The notes: a model not told the origin generated them from the sequence alone. A stretch of 64,000 nucleotides of DNA from Spongilla lacustris (GCA_949361645.1 OX442421.1:6216888-6280887), one strand, 5' to 3'. Positions 12,670 to 23,228 are shown, counted from the first letter of the stretch. Translations and numbers: made by a program.

Positions 12670-14202
12670 GTGTGTGTGTGCATGTGTGTGTGTTGTGCAC
12701 ATAAATGTATAACAGTTGGATATGTATGGCATACCGTCATCAATTTCGTAATCACATCACACATGAGTTCTATGTGATGTGTCAGAACCATACTATGTAC
12801 TGTAGCCAATGAATATTCATTTGTGTACACACTAACCACTCACAAATACACACACACATGCACACTAACCCTCACAATACATACACATGAGCACACAGAG
12901 AACTTAAAGATTGATGAAAAAAAGGTACAAAAACAACAGCTGCATTATCTAGGACAATCAAGAAGTTGTAAATATTCAACGCATCAACTAGATGATACAA
13001 CACCTAGCTCACCTTGTTTTTCGAGAGGGTATGGAATATCATAGTAAGAGTTGTAGAAGCTAAGAGCCTCTGTGCCCACCATCAGGGCAAGAGAGGTCAG
13101 GTTGAGCACATCAGGGTTTGCACACACTCGCACCTGATCCAACAAAAAAAAAAAAAAACTTTCACATGGAAGAACAGCCTAGCTAGCCATTAACAGCGCC
13201 CAGTGACAGATTGGAGGTGGAAGGGGAGGGGAGGACTATTTTTTAAAAATGGAGGTTTCACAAGTTTAATAAAGCTGCAGGCTTACAGTGCTCCCCATGC
13301 CCCATAGCTGTGGAATAGCTGCCCCAGTGAGGCCCTACCTGGACTGGACTGCTACCACCAGTAGTACCGTTGATGCAACTGAACTGTGACACAATGAAGG
13401 CCACTAGGTAGGTACTCATTTTGACCGACGTTTGGAAATTTGTCACGACGGCATTTCCCGAGGTGCAGGCTGTGTCGCCTGTGATAGTGGATACGGGCAT
13501 GTTGGAGACGGCGGTGTAATGGCAGTCGTGTGTGATGTGGATGGTGAAGTTGGCCTTCATGGCCGGCTCGTCAAAACACGGAAACGCCCTCCTTGCGTCC
13601 GTAGGCTCAAACTGGGTGGTGGCTAGGTAAGCCGTGGTGCCGTTGGTGGTGTAGGAGCTGAGGTAGAAGCCGGACAAGCCAGCGGTGAGGTTGTAGTTGA
13701 AGCTGAGCTTGATGGTGATGTTCTTGTTAGCCGGGAGAGCCTCGTTCATAACGATCACGTAAAACTGGTTGTCGTTGTAAAAGAACTGGTTGCTAATGGT
13801 ACCGGTCGACACGGACGTCTTGGAGATATCGATGTTCATATCCAGCGCGTGAACTAGGATGTACGGGGTTGCAGCTTGCACGGCCGCTGCGATACTCACC
13901 GTGCCTTGCACAGTAAATTTAGTCAGATTGACGGTGAGCGCGAGGTCATACGTCTGCGGCATGATGTTAGAAGGCAGGCGAACGTTAAGCCATGGGTCGG
14001 CAACGCTGGCAGAGCTGCTGGAAGTACCCACCGTTGTGCCTACGACTATGCCTGTGATCACGAGAACCACCACTACTATTGCAACACACATAAGGCAAAG
14101 AACTTTTCTGTTGCACCCTCTCTTTCGACGGTCTGGCTTCCAGTCGACCTCGTGGTGCTCGTCAACGAGGTGAATCCTTTCATGCTTGTCGGAGTCGGAC
14201 AT
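2124..14202 (-). CDS. Aminopeptidase N-like M1 metallopeptidase, copy 1 (18 exons)
   Basis: Zinc exopeptidase that should remove N-terminal residues from extracellular peptides. Exons: 13339-14202, 13013-13133, 12454-12608, 12108-12221, 11769-11903, 11073-11138, 6603-6674, 6306-6460, 5866-5945, 5683-5837, 5570-5625, 5269-5416, 4984-5063, 4780-4890, 4405-4572, 3992-4129, 2389-2470, 2124-2273. All junctions are GT-AG and phases agree; the total is 2850 bp, 949 residues, usual for the family. Residues 1-33 are a charged cytosolic tail, about 34-56 a hydrophobic signal anchor ([16 protein letters not shown]), then a Ser-rich stalk: type II membrane topology. Motifs: GAMEN at 339-343, HELAH at 375-379, third zinc ligand Glu398 in LNEGF, and Tyr461 in SYEKGGS as the likely transition-state tyrosine. 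Intron 6 is swollen to 4.4 kb by minisatellites, against 0.3 kb in copy 2. The exact peptide substrate cannot be told. Confidence 0.93.
2556..3292. repeat. 32-bp minisatellite in intron 16 of copy 1
   Basis: About 22 head-to-tail copies of a unit reading CATGTGCCCAGTACCACTAC then ATCCAATGACAT. Every unit contains TGACATCA, one base from a CRE (TGACGTCA). The same unit forms arrays at 25708-26457 and 54000-54235. Confidence 0.95.
4578..4690. repeat. (GT)n microsatellite in intron 14 of copy 1
   Basis: A nearly pure GT run directly beside the acceptor of exon 15. The same microsatellite sits at the same place in copies 2 (31835-31960) and 3 (61932-62054), so it predates the duplication. Confidence 0.95.
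5095..5262. repeat. 28-bp minisatellite in intron 12 of copy 1
   Basis: About six tandem units of GAGGAGGTGGCCTGCCATGG plus GGATGGGG. It abuts the donor of exon 12 and is absent from copies 2 and 3, which have an unrelated longer intron 12. Confidence 0.9.
6969..7095. repeat. 23-bp G/A-rich minisatellite
   Basis: Five to six units of CAAGGGGGCAGAGGGAGAAG plus GCC, in intron 6 of copy 1. The ORFs across it are repeat artefacts. Confidence 0.9.
7250..7425. repeat. Degenerate minisatellite (GGCTGGTCA units)
   Basis: Alternating units such as CCCAAGATGGCTGGTCA and GCCCAGGTGGCTGGTCA, about nine of them, in intron 6 of copy 1. Confidence 0.85.
7516..7966. repeat. 34-bp minisatellite
   Basis: About 13 near-identical units of GAGGCCTGGGATGTATACCT plus GCATGAAGAGCATT, in intron 6 of copy 1. 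Long minus-strand frames across it reflect the repeat, not a gene. Confidence 0.95.
8212..8875 (+). pseudogene. Unrecognised coding-like remnant, one frameshift
   Basis: Two overlapping plus-strand frames (8212-8505 and 8468-8875) read as one protein-like stretch if the frame shifts near 8500, at a run of [10 protein letters not shown] continues as [12 protein letters not shown] in the other frame. The second part has regularly spaced cysteines ([25 protein letters not shown]) and a Lys/Glu-rich end before a stop. It lies antisense inside intron 6 of copy 1 and has no counterpart in copy 2. No family is recognised. A transposon-derived gene is the likeliest source, by location only. Confidence 0.4.
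9360..9740. repeat. 34-bp minisatellite
   Basis: About 11 units of GACATCAGGGGTGGGCCTGG plus TGCCCTGCTCATGT in intron 6 of copy 1. Like the 32-bp array, each unit contains TGACATCA. Confidence 0.95.
12029..12049. repeat. Poly-C run in intron 4 of copy 1
   Basis: About 20 consecutive C. A similar run (39057-39074) sits in the same intron of copy 2. Confidence 0.9.
12611..12710. repeat. (GT)n microsatellite in intron 2 of copy 1
   Basis: A GT run directly at the acceptor side of exon 3 (CACACAG on the gene strand). It supplies the polypyrimidine-like CA tract before the AG. Confidence 0.95.
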
Positions 14203-14218
14203 CTTGCCGTACTAGTGT

Positions 14219-14270
14219 ATAATGTTTGTGTGCGTCACATGACCAAGTCCCCAGACGTACGCATAATGTT
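14219..14270 (-). promoter_or_regulatory. Conserved promoter-proximal block, copy 1
   Basis: Some 50 bp just upstream of the start codon are nearly identical to 40958-41010 upstream of copy 2. Both hold the palindrome GTCACATGAC (here 14234-14243), an E-box of the extended M-box type bound by bHLH-ZIP factors in animals, followed by GTCCCCAGACGTACGCATAA. Conservation amid diverged flanks suggests a core promoter or 5' UTR element; which factor binds is inference. Confidence 0.55.
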
Positions 14271-14307
14271 TTGTTTTTCATGGTTTGGTTTTTAAAAAGT
14301 ATAAGTA

Positions 14308-14600
14308 CAAGATATAAAAATTTAGTAGGATTTGTATACTGTAGATAGCAATTGAGTAAAAATGAAGGAAACAAGGAATTACGGATATTATGCATTCATT
14401 AAATTACATACCTACATTTAGCAGACTTTCAGGCAGGTAGATTTGCTAAATAATGTAGGTCTGTAATATTTATAATTTAATGAATGCATGATATCCGTAA
14501 TTCCTTGTTTCCTTCCTTTTTACTCAATTGCTATCTACAGTATACAAATCCTACATCACCAATTTTATTTATTTTAATAAAAATTTTATATCTTGTTTCA
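14308..14600. mobile_element. Foldback element, ACAAGATATAAAA family
   Basis: Two arms of about 100-130 bp are inverted copies, ending in ACAAGATATAAAA and TTTTATATCTTGT. The centre is itself a smaller stem (CTACATTTAGCA with its inverse). The arm segment TAGGATTTGTATACTGTAGA followed by AACAAGGAATTACGG is related to the element at 16736-17018. There is no coding capacity. Confidence 0.75.
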
Positions 14601-15309
14601 CTCCATTTTTTCCCCCGGCGGGTTCCTACATGTACTTATACACTGCATGCATGAGCACAAACATAGAAGGAAGGGCAACCACCAGTTGCATCACATACAT
14701 CACAGCAGTATGTACAATAAGACAGTTTGTTCTGCTCACTTGCTATCATCATTAAATCACATCACAATCAAACAATTTCCTTTAAACAGTTAATGTGAAT
14801 TGGCATGTGACTGGAAGGCGAGGGGATCCCTAAGCAAAGTAAAGTAGTGAAGTAACAAAATATAATGTGAGCTCAAACCATAAATGCCCTTCCCCCCATG
14901 GTTCCAACCAGAGCATCCTAAACTGACATAGCCCACACCCGGCCACATGAATCTCCATCACAACTATCCTCACAGGATTCAAAGCCCTCACCCCTTGACT
15001 GAAGGTACTCATATGTTCTTCAAAGCCAGTAGTGAGGGCATCAGGAATAATCGCCATAAATGTCTGTCCTTGATGTGAGTACATGTATATGATCAGAGCA
15101 ATTGGCCATTCACACAAAAGATGCTTACCAGATTGCCTGCCTTTTATTTGAATTCTGATCCTTTTCGTACAATAAACAAGCACGTGCTTTTGCTTTGCTA
15201 AAACTTGAAATGGATTAGTTGGGCTGGCCCGACTAAACTTAAGGGTCGTTCTTTTAATAGGGCTACTAGCTCTCACTTTCAGACGTGTTCCGCTCGTCTT
15301 TTAGAAGAG

Positions 15310-15730
15310 AATGGAGAAAAGAGGAAAGGGGGAGGGGAAGAGAGAGGAGGGAAGGGGGTGAGGAGAGAGGAGGGAAGGGGGTGAGGAGAGAGGAGGGAAG
15401 AGGGAGAGGAGAGAGGAGGGAAGGGGGTGAGGAGAGAGGAGGGAAGAGGGAGAGGAGAGAAGGGTGTGAGGAGAGAGGAGGGAAGGGGGTGAGAAGAGAG
15501 GAGGGAAGAGGGAGAGGAGAGAGGAGGGAAGAGGGAGAGGAGGGAAGGGGGTGAGGAGAGAGGAGGGAAGGGGGAGAGGAGAGAGGAGGGAAGGGGGAGA
15601 GGAGAGAGGAGGGAAGGGGAGAGGAGAGAGGAGGGAAGGGGGAGATGAGGGGAAGGGAGAAGAGAATGGAGAGAGAAGGGCGAAGAGGAAGGGTAGGAGA
15701 GAAGAGAAGATGAGACAGGAGGGAAGGGGA
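15310..15730. repeat. Purine-strand GA-rich minisatellite
   Basis: Tandem variants of GGAGAGAGGAGGGAAGGGGG over about 420 bp, almost purely purine on the plus strand. Open frames on both strands follow from the repeat. Confidence 0.95.
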
Positions 15731-16020
15731 GGGGGATAGCTAGCACAACACTACACCGCTTGGCAACATATCCATGAGACATGGCACACACATTTAAACA
15801 CACACAGTCACATACACCCACCTTTTCAGAGTGGTTCACCCCCATCCTGGTGGGATGGTATTCCATTTTCCATCACCATTGCAGCTTGAATGAGCAGCAA
15901 CTGATTTGCTTTGGTGGGGACCACTATAGAGGGCACGCATTTGTGGAGGACGTTCCCGTTACCATTGTCGGCATTGAACAAAACTCACTTATAAATGGTC
16001 CTACCACAGCTTGCTTACAT

Positions 16021-16050
<30 letters not shown>
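16021..16050. repeat. Poly-G run, 30 bases
   Basis: Thirty consecutive G. A second, interrupted poly-G run lies at about 16376-16408. Confidence 0.95.
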
Positions 16051-16051
<1 letters not shown>

Positions 16052-16735
16052 GGGGGGCGGCGCAAATATAGTAACATTTTCTCGTTGTATGTTAGGTAGC
16101 TCACCTGTACACGTCACCCATGGCCAACCAATGCCAACTTCTTTGGCCTTAATATAATAGCGACGGCCAGTTGCATGCACTGGTTTCCCACCTTCACGCT
16201 ATCCTTCGATCTTATTGCCTTCATGCTAGCCTATCGATCCTTCTTACTTCTGGGATCGGCTTAACCCGCTCAAGCCCGTAACCAGGTCTGAAAATGGGGG
16301 GGTTCGGAAAACAATAATTGTGGACCTAACTAGTGGGCGGCGGCCGAAGTGGGTTGCCCGATACGAAAAGTGGATGGGGGGGGAGGGGGGGGGGGGGGGG
16401 GGGGGGGGTGCTGTGAGTGTCCGCTTGAAACCATACTACCAAACTTCGGCCTGGGACGGGGCCCCAACAGTTTTGCATTGCTTAAGTCTCTGTCTCAATA
16501 CCATACAGTATTGCGTTGTAACATGCAGATCAGTAGAATCAAGGCCGTAGACAACGGCGCAGGCGCGGTGACGCTGAAGCACCCCCAAATTTTTCGGAGA
16601 CCTCTTTTTTTTTTAACAATGTCAATGTTCAGTGTAATTTGTAACTGATATACAGTTCATTTGTGAACTGATCCTTGCTCGAATGCGATTTCATGTTTGT
16701 GCCTCCGCAAAGAAGTGCATGTGCTTATAATTGGT

Positions 16736-17018
16736 ACAAGATATAAAAAACATTCTCTCTGAGAAAGTTAGTGGTATATAGGATTTGAAGGCAATGGTGG
16801 TGTACAAAGAAAGGGAACAAGGGATTCAGTGGAGATACAATGATTATTCCTATATTTAGTAACATAATTCAGTGTAATGACGTTCTATACAGTGCTAAAT
16901 ATAGGAATAATCATTGTATCTCCACTGAATCCCTTGTTCCCTTTCTTTTTACACCACCATTGCCTTCAAATCCTATATACCACTAACTTTCTCAGAGAGA
17001 ATGTTTTTTATATCTTGT
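16736..17018. mobile_element. Foldback element, ACAAGATATAAAA family
   Basis: Near-perfect inverted arms of about 130 bp (16736-16865 and 16890-17018) begin ACAAGATATAAAAAACATTC. The short loop is AT-rich. It is internally related to 14308-14600. The right flanks of both copies (TTCAYTC then a T-rich run) are alike, so the true end may lie a little beyond the inverted repeat. Confidence 0.8.
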
Positions 17019-17160
17019 TTCATTCATTTTTTTAAATAAGTGACTACTATTATATAGGTGTACATGTAGTACAATGTAGAAGTAAATACGATTGTACGAT
17101 AAAATCCAGCCGTTGTAATTCCCATGTTTATTGCCTAGCAACACAATGTTTACAGTTATG

Positions 17161-17464
17161 TTACATTTGCAGCTGTTCCATTAGTTCGATACTCACGCGC
17201 CAAGCTTTCCCTCTTAGAAGCTCGTTTCTCGTCTGAGTTCAGTTCATAGCGTCGCTTCTTAGACGCAACAGAATTCTTTTCCTGTTGCCACCTCTTAGAA
17301 GCTTGGTTCGAGTCCAGATTTGCTCTCTACATATCACGAGCAGACGCCCGCCTTTGTTCAGCATCAGCATCGTACCGAACTCGGGAGGACTCTAACTCAT
17401 AGTCTCGATTTAGGAAGTATTCCTCTCATCGCTTAGCTTTCCTCTTTCGTAGCCGTAAATGCAT
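17161..17464 (-). pseudogene. Lys/Arg-rich repeat fragment, possibly Helitron N-terminal region
   Basis: Translated from 17464 down, the frame repeats short Arg/Lys/Ser units (RVRYDADAEQRRASARD, KRRYELNSDEKRASKRES) with two in-frame stops. From general knowledge, arrays of this kind occur at the N-terminus of some Helitron-encoded proteins in marine invertebrates. No helicase or Rep motif is visible here, so the assignment is tentative. Confidence 0.35.
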
Positions 17465-19111
17465 TTTGACAAAAACAACTTCGCTAGCTAAAAGTGGTGA
17501 GCAAAACTAAAAACACAAATGAAACTCCCACCTGTTCCATGCCAATGAATCATACAGTTCTGCAACATTGTCATGGAAACGGTTTTGTTTTAATATAGCG
17601 ATTACGTACTTATATCTTGGCGCGCGAGAACAGCTGCAAATTACGTATATTGGTTACATGCTTTATTTATATATCTGATACCTGAAGATGTATTGTCATC
17701 TTTTTCTACGATTTTTGGTGCAACTGGCGCTCTTTAAAACCTTTCCTGTCTTGAGTTATACTCACCCATAAAGACGACGACGACGACGACGACTATGGAC
17801 AAATTACGGTCTGGAAACGAGAACCACGGGCTTTTTTGTTCTCTTAAAGTAAACGGTCTGGCGACTTGAACAAAACATGAAAATGATCGTTATTCCTATT
17901 GTGGATCGATAGCAATAAAGAGCTACACTATCCGTTTCTCGGTTCGTGAGTTATACGCGGGACGCGTTTTTTAAATGATATTCATGATACGGCACAAATC
18001 CTATATGAGAGTTACTGCCGTAATCTCGATATGTCCATTTTGAAGGATTTCAAAAGTCCTGCACTATATTGTACAGTCCCCAACTCACATGTAATGCATT
18101 GTATAATGTTAATTAACTTTAATTCATACTGCAGAAGAAATCAGTTTATTGATATCACTACTATTAACATGTACTAGCGCCGGGATCCTGCATGTACCTT
18201 GTATTTGCAACAAAATGCAGAGGCTAAGGTCGGACTACGCCCATCTAACTCTCAGTGCAAGCGTTGGCATCTGGGGCGAAAGCTCACAGCGCTACGTGGT
18301 CCTGTCACGCGAAAATTGGCCTGGACCAGGCCACTTTTGGCTGCCAAAATTGGTCCGCTTGACACGCTTTCCATGCATGTACTTTTAATCGTTAGTTTAT
18401 CAGTTCACAATTTATAATTTAATATATGACGGAAGACCATCCTGATCACGAAAGAGCTATACATGTACATGTAGCGAAGGCTGATAAAATTTTTGATTCG
18501 TTAGCCATGCATAAAAAAAAGTTGTACATGCAAGTTATGTTTGGCTGTTCAGGCATACATGAATCTCTCAAGCTAAAATCTGAAGCACGACATTTGTAGG
18601 ACAAAGTGGGTCATATAAATAAGAATTAAGTATAAAGCGTGTAAATTATGTACATGTACACTGTAAGCTTATATTTATACTGCACACATTTATTTCCTCG
18701 GATCATATATAACAACACACTATAGTATCAAGGACTGGTTTCATGCAAGTTAATAATACCCGGACCACTTTTGGCAACCCGGACCAAATTTGGCAACCAA
18801 AAGCACTTTTTGCCCGGTCCAATTTTCGCGTGACACCGGGACCCGCACCGTACTCCCATAAGCGCGGACCTTGACACTCTGAGGGGGGGTTCGTTCGATC
18901 CCCCCGAACCCCCCCTGGTTACGGGCTTGCCGCTTTGTAGCGTCCAATTGTTCTTTTTTTTTTTTTCACGTGAACGGTCTTTCGGAGCTTCATCGCGCAA
19001 CTCGTCAGCACAACCACAACTGTCAGTGTTATAATTTAACTGGCAATATTCTTTGCACTATTCTTTTCTCTTTGCGACTGCAGCTGAGCTGCATATTACA
19101 CTCGCCAGAAA
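17465..19111. other. TE-rich intergenic sequence, no recognised gene
   Basis: Includes a (GAC)n run at 17773-17796. A segment reading GTCACGCGAAAATTGG, followed by a CCAAAATTGGTCCG-like stretch, at about 18305-18358 recurs inverted at about 18757-18836. The second copy ends in CCCCCCTGGTTACGGGCTTG near 18909-18930. These look like inverted remnants of one DNA transposon family. Bases 19103-19111 are the left target duplication of the next element. Confidence 0.5.
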
Positions 19112-19738
19112 TAGTCTCGTACCCAGACCCTGATTCCCACAGCTGCGGATGGATTACATCACCGCTACGTGAAAGAGGAACTGCTGCACTCAATTTTGTC
19201 CCGCGATTACATACCATTATTATTCTAACGTCGGGAGGAATGCAGTGACGTAGTATGAAATGTTTAGTGTCAACACGAATGCAATTAGTTAATTGAATTA
19301 TTGATTAACGCAACTGACAGAGGAGAAAGGACAAAACGTTTCCAAACAACGCTTCGCTCGTTGTCCTTCCTCCCACCGCGCATCAAATGCCCAAGGCAGA
19401 AAGGGCTTAACAAAGTGACTCCCATGCCAGTTGCAAGACATACGAAGACATCCCGATCCAGTAGTACGTCTACGATGATTGGGAAGTGTTTGTTGTATGT
19501 GTAAAACAACCCTTACGTTCACCCGCTCACTTGATCGTTCGCCGTACATCCTCCAACACCATCGCAATTACCAATAACTCCCAATAATAACTAAGGTATG
19601 CAATTACTCCATACCTCGAATCTGATTGGTTCCCCAACATTCTGGTGACCGTGGACAGAATTGAGTACACCCTCTTTCCACGTAGCGGTGATGTAATCCA
19701 TCCGCAGCTGTGGGAATTAGGGTCTAGGCACGAGACAA
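19112..19738. mobile_element. MULE-like non-autonomous element with 9-bp target duplication
   Basis: Ends are inverted repeats of about 58 bp: TAGTCTCGTACCCAGACCC at the left, and TTGTCTCGTGCCTAGACCC read inward from the right. Both then run into GCAGCTGTGGGAAT-like and GTGATGTAATCCATCCGCAG-like sequence. The 9-bp direct repeat CGCCAGAAA flanks it (19103-19111, 19739-19747); 9-bp duplications are typical of Mutator-like elements. It is 627 bp with no transposase frame. Confidence 0.75.
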
Positions 19739-19739
19739 C

Positions 19740-20185
19740 GCCAGAAACACATGTTCAACCACAAGTTTATTCTGGATCTCCACTTTATGGCTTCCAAGGG
19801 CCGGTTGTGGGCTATTGCTAACAAAACTAAGTTGCTAAAGATCGAATTTGTGTCAAGCATAACTCCCCTTTCGAAAATAATAAAACAAATCCGACTCGGC
19901 AGTAAGTTTCTAACTTGTTGGTTCTAGTGCTTCTATAGCCGCTAACATTACACTTCAATCGTGACAGAGATATAGCGCAATAAACCTCTTATCCGAGCGA
20001 ATCTTATCTTATCAGATCCGGAATTAAAAGAAACTTTGTTTCAGGTTCGAGTGTGGGAACGAGTGAGCATTATCTCTGTTGTCTGAGCTTTCTAAGCGTC
20101 GGCACTTTTACTAAGTAGTAGATGCTCGACGGCTGTATCCAAATACATTCTACGGTACATCGGCAATAGTGGAATCGGGTATTTT
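19740..20185 (+). repeat. Dispersed ~450-bp repeat, copy A
   Basis: Matches 38100-38535 (inside intron 4 of aminopeptidase copy 2) in the same orientation. A shared stretch is CAATAAACCTCTTATCCGAG followed by CGAATCTTATCTT. The class is unknown. Confidence 0.65.
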
Positions 20186-20726
20186 GCTGATCGTATTCAT
20201 CACACTTCAAATCCTACATAGGAGTGATAGGAACTACTAATGTAGGTCCTGATACGCGTACGTGCTATTAATCGACTTAGAAATTATCTTTTCTAATGCA
20301 CCAAGTTATGAAATAGCTTATTGTTGGTACCAATTATTGATTTTGAATTGTAAGTGTGCATGTGTCCCTTTAACCACAATAACTTGTATTCATAGCCATG
20401 TGTTGCAAAATTTTTTTTTAGCATAGTGTGCATATTTTTTAGTTGTTCGTTGAGTTGTTCTACACAGGTAACCTTGTAATCTGGAAACCAACACCCACAT
20501 ATTTGAAGATCCAAAACTGATTAAATAAACATCGCAGTCATTATAATTAGGATAGGTAAACAATTAAGTGAATAGTGCAAAATTTCATACCTCCTCTTTT
20601 AGTAAATGAATTTTATAATGAAATATGTGCTTAATTATTATTATTATTATTAATAATAATCATATTAATGGCTCTTACGGGATACAGGATAACATGAAAA
20701 ATAAGTAATTATTATTATCATTATTT

Positions 20727-22136
20727 TTTCATAATAATAATAATAATAATAATAGTAGATATAAATGGACATGCACAAATACAAACATATACAACTAGAC
20801 TAAACACAATGTACACAAAATGCTAACTATATATCTACCCTACATCACTTTGTCTGATGCTACGGGACAGGATGGCAATGGCATTAGCTCGTACCAGGTG
20901 AAGGTTCAGCCGCCCGTAGAGTTCGGTAAGAACCACAGACTTTGTCTTGGACGAGCAAGTGGCTAGTCGAGAGGCTAGCTGAGAGATGGACTCCAAAGCC
21001 TCTTTTCCCCAGGCTCCATACGACTCCACCACCAATGGTACACAGACCCAATCAAGTTCCTTGCATTTGGTGTCATTGGAGGAGTGCTTTCTCAGCTCAG
21101 TGGTCAGTGCAGCTACTCCTGTTGTCACACTCGCTTCCAAAAGAGATGTAGGATTAAGCGGAGATGTGACAGACAGGTCAAAAGCTGCTGCCTTGCCCAA
21201 GACCCAGTTTGGAACTAAAAGGTCAGCTGGACGGGTGTGACTGTGATTGGTGAGATTATTACCCATTTCCACCTGGACACCCAGATGAGCTCGCCGGCAG
21301 GACTCTGCAAGGACATCACGCAATTTGTTGTGGCGGGAAACCACGTCACCACCCCTTTTGCAGGTAACAGCATGATGGCCAAGTGGGTCCAAGGCAATCT
21401 CAGGGCACAGTGGGCAGCATGAACCATAAGAAAGGTCCAGGCCAAGCCACCACTTGATGGCAACCTGAAATTGGGAAGGGTCAAGATGGAGTCCAAGACC
21501 TTCTGATGGAGTAACAGACAGCCATGAACCTGCATGAGGGGAGGAAACAGACAGCAAGCGAGCCTTGTCAGCGATGGAGGACATGTCAAGTAGAACCTTG
21601 AAGAGGTGGTCATCCAGCTTGGAGGAAAGGCTCTTTTGGGTGACTGAAGTCAACAGAAGTGCCTCTAAGTTAATAGCCTCTGATGGTGGTAGAAACGAAT
21701 TAAACATATGAGTTGCTGAGGCAAGGTGGTGCTGAGACTGGGAGCCAAAACCTGAGGTACAAAGTGAGGCAATGTAAGCTGCAGGGGAGTGTTGCGTGAG
21801 GGAACGCAGACCCAGACCACCTCTACTCAGACTCAGCCTAGCCTGGTGCCAGGCATGATCAGAGGTGTCCACAGCCGTACATTGTGCAAAGCACTTACGT
21901 ACATCGGCATCAAAAATTTCAAAAGCTTTTGTGGTATGCAAAGGAGGAGTAGTGCGAGCCAGATGGATAAGCTTACAGAAACCTCCACAGATACGAAGGA
22001 GTGTAAAGGCCACCTGAGGGTCTACTGCTCCAACCTCTTCCAGACTGGACAGGAGTTGTTTAACAGCAACATGTTTCTTAGAGATGAAGGCTGAGCAGAA
22101 GTCAGCACTTATTATTATTATAATGAAACAATACAA
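20727..22136 (-). mobile_element. 5'-truncated LINE with REL-endonuclease domain (ORF 20835-22136)
   Basis: The frame is the C-terminal part of a non-LTR retrotransposon protein downstream of reverse transcriptase. It holds a CPLCPEI...HHAVTC zinc-finger-like CCHC cluster, then the RHNKLRD motif, then a PD-(D/E)xK-type core (RPADLLVPN with the second acidic residue in AAFDLSVTS). That order matches R2/NeSL-type elements with a restriction-like endonuclease. It ends at a stop at 20835 and a (TAT/ATT)n tail at 20727-20757. The 5' side begins beside another TAA repeat at about 22108-22120, so this is a truncated insertion. Confidence 0.8.
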
Positions 22137-23228
22137 CAGTTACAAGCAAAGTACAAATGGATATATGTATACATGCAAATGCACAAAACTTGAGACACAA
22201 CAAAATAAACTACACTACTAAACAAGAGGCTGCCTAGCAATCATTGCACGAGCATTGTTCTTCTGCAAAGCAATGGCAAGCCTTTGATATAGCCAGCAAG
22301 ATACTGATGAAACTGGCTGATCTGATCTGTTGGCCACCATTCTGGCCAGAGTCTTGAAAATTGGAATACTAGCTGTGCCCCAACCACCAAAAGACTCAAC
22401 AGCCAAAGGAACAAAAAGTATATGTTCGGCATCTAAACTTTGTTCGTACTTCTTCCGCTTTTGTTCCTCTCTCCAATGAGCAGCACAAAGTTGTTCAGAC
22501 TGTGGATGGTGGTAATCCAAGAGATGAACCTGTGTAGAGCTGACAACAGTGATGTCCATTGCTAGAGGTTCACCTCTAGACCAGTTAGGAATGTAAATAT
22601 CAGCCGGTTTCTGCTTGATACCAGGCAGAATGAATGGTTTTTCCAGATGAGGTGAAAGGGCTGCCTGAGAAGCCATGCTAAAAATTGTATCGCGAATAGC
22701 GTTGTGACGTCTGGTTAGATCGCCATTCACTTTACAAACAGTCGCATGGTGCCCAGACCTACCTTGGTCATGATGGCAAAATGGACGCTTGGAGTCTTCA
22801 CTAAAAACTTCTGCCCCCAACTACCATCTAGCTACAGCTCTCCATTCATGTGGTGATAGTGATAGACCAAGTTGTTCGTTTGGAATCACTGATAGCCATG
22901 CTGAAGCATGTGGAGCAGAGACTGCTGTTAGTCTGGCTCTGTCAACTGGAAGTGGAGTCGACTGGAAAAGAGTTTTATAGTTCATATCATCAATGGTGGA
23001 TGACAGTTTCTTTTGTGTTACTACAACTGGAAAAGGAGTGCACAAACCATCTGACAGACCAACAGTGAGGTTATAATCTTCAACAGCTTTCCTTAGGGGA
23101 GCACATTCACCTGAAGGCGCATTCCTGCAAATATGATCCTTGATTGTGGAAGAGTTGGCGATTATTATTATTATTATTATTATTATTATTTTCATCTTGA
23201 ATGATTTGATTGAAATTTTCCCATACAC
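22108..23228 (-). pseudogene. Second, diverged REL-endonuclease LINE fragment
   Basis: Same architecture as the neighbour at 20727-22136 but clearly a different family: SGHHATVC, RRHNAIRD and KPADIYIPN followed by LAMDITVV. An in-frame TAG at about 22821 interrupts it where the neighbour has Trp-Trp (WWLG); a TGG to TAG change explains it. The finger also reads FCHH instead of CPxC. The 3' end has a (TAA)n tail (22108-22120) and the 5' side meets (ATT)n at 23161-23190. Unit 2 lacks both LINEs, having a simple T-rich site near 41385-41400. Confidence 0.75.

Larger units (their letters stand above)
14601..16735. other. Intergenic, low-complexity rich, no recognised gene
   Basis: Contains a purine minisatellite (15310-15730), poly-G runs at 16021-16050 and about 16376-16408, and a transposon-end-like sequence near 16268 (AAGCCCGTAACCAGG) that recurs inverted near 18915. 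A 148-codon minus-strand frame at 14830-15276 matches nothing I recognise and is not called. Confidence 0.5.

Noticed and set aside
14830..15276. 148-codon minus-strand ORF
   Set aside because: No recognisable motif, no splice or promoter context; may be chance in TE debris.
15279..15866. 195-codon Ser/Pro/Leu-rich ORF
   Set aside because: Low-complexity translation of the GA-rich minisatellite.
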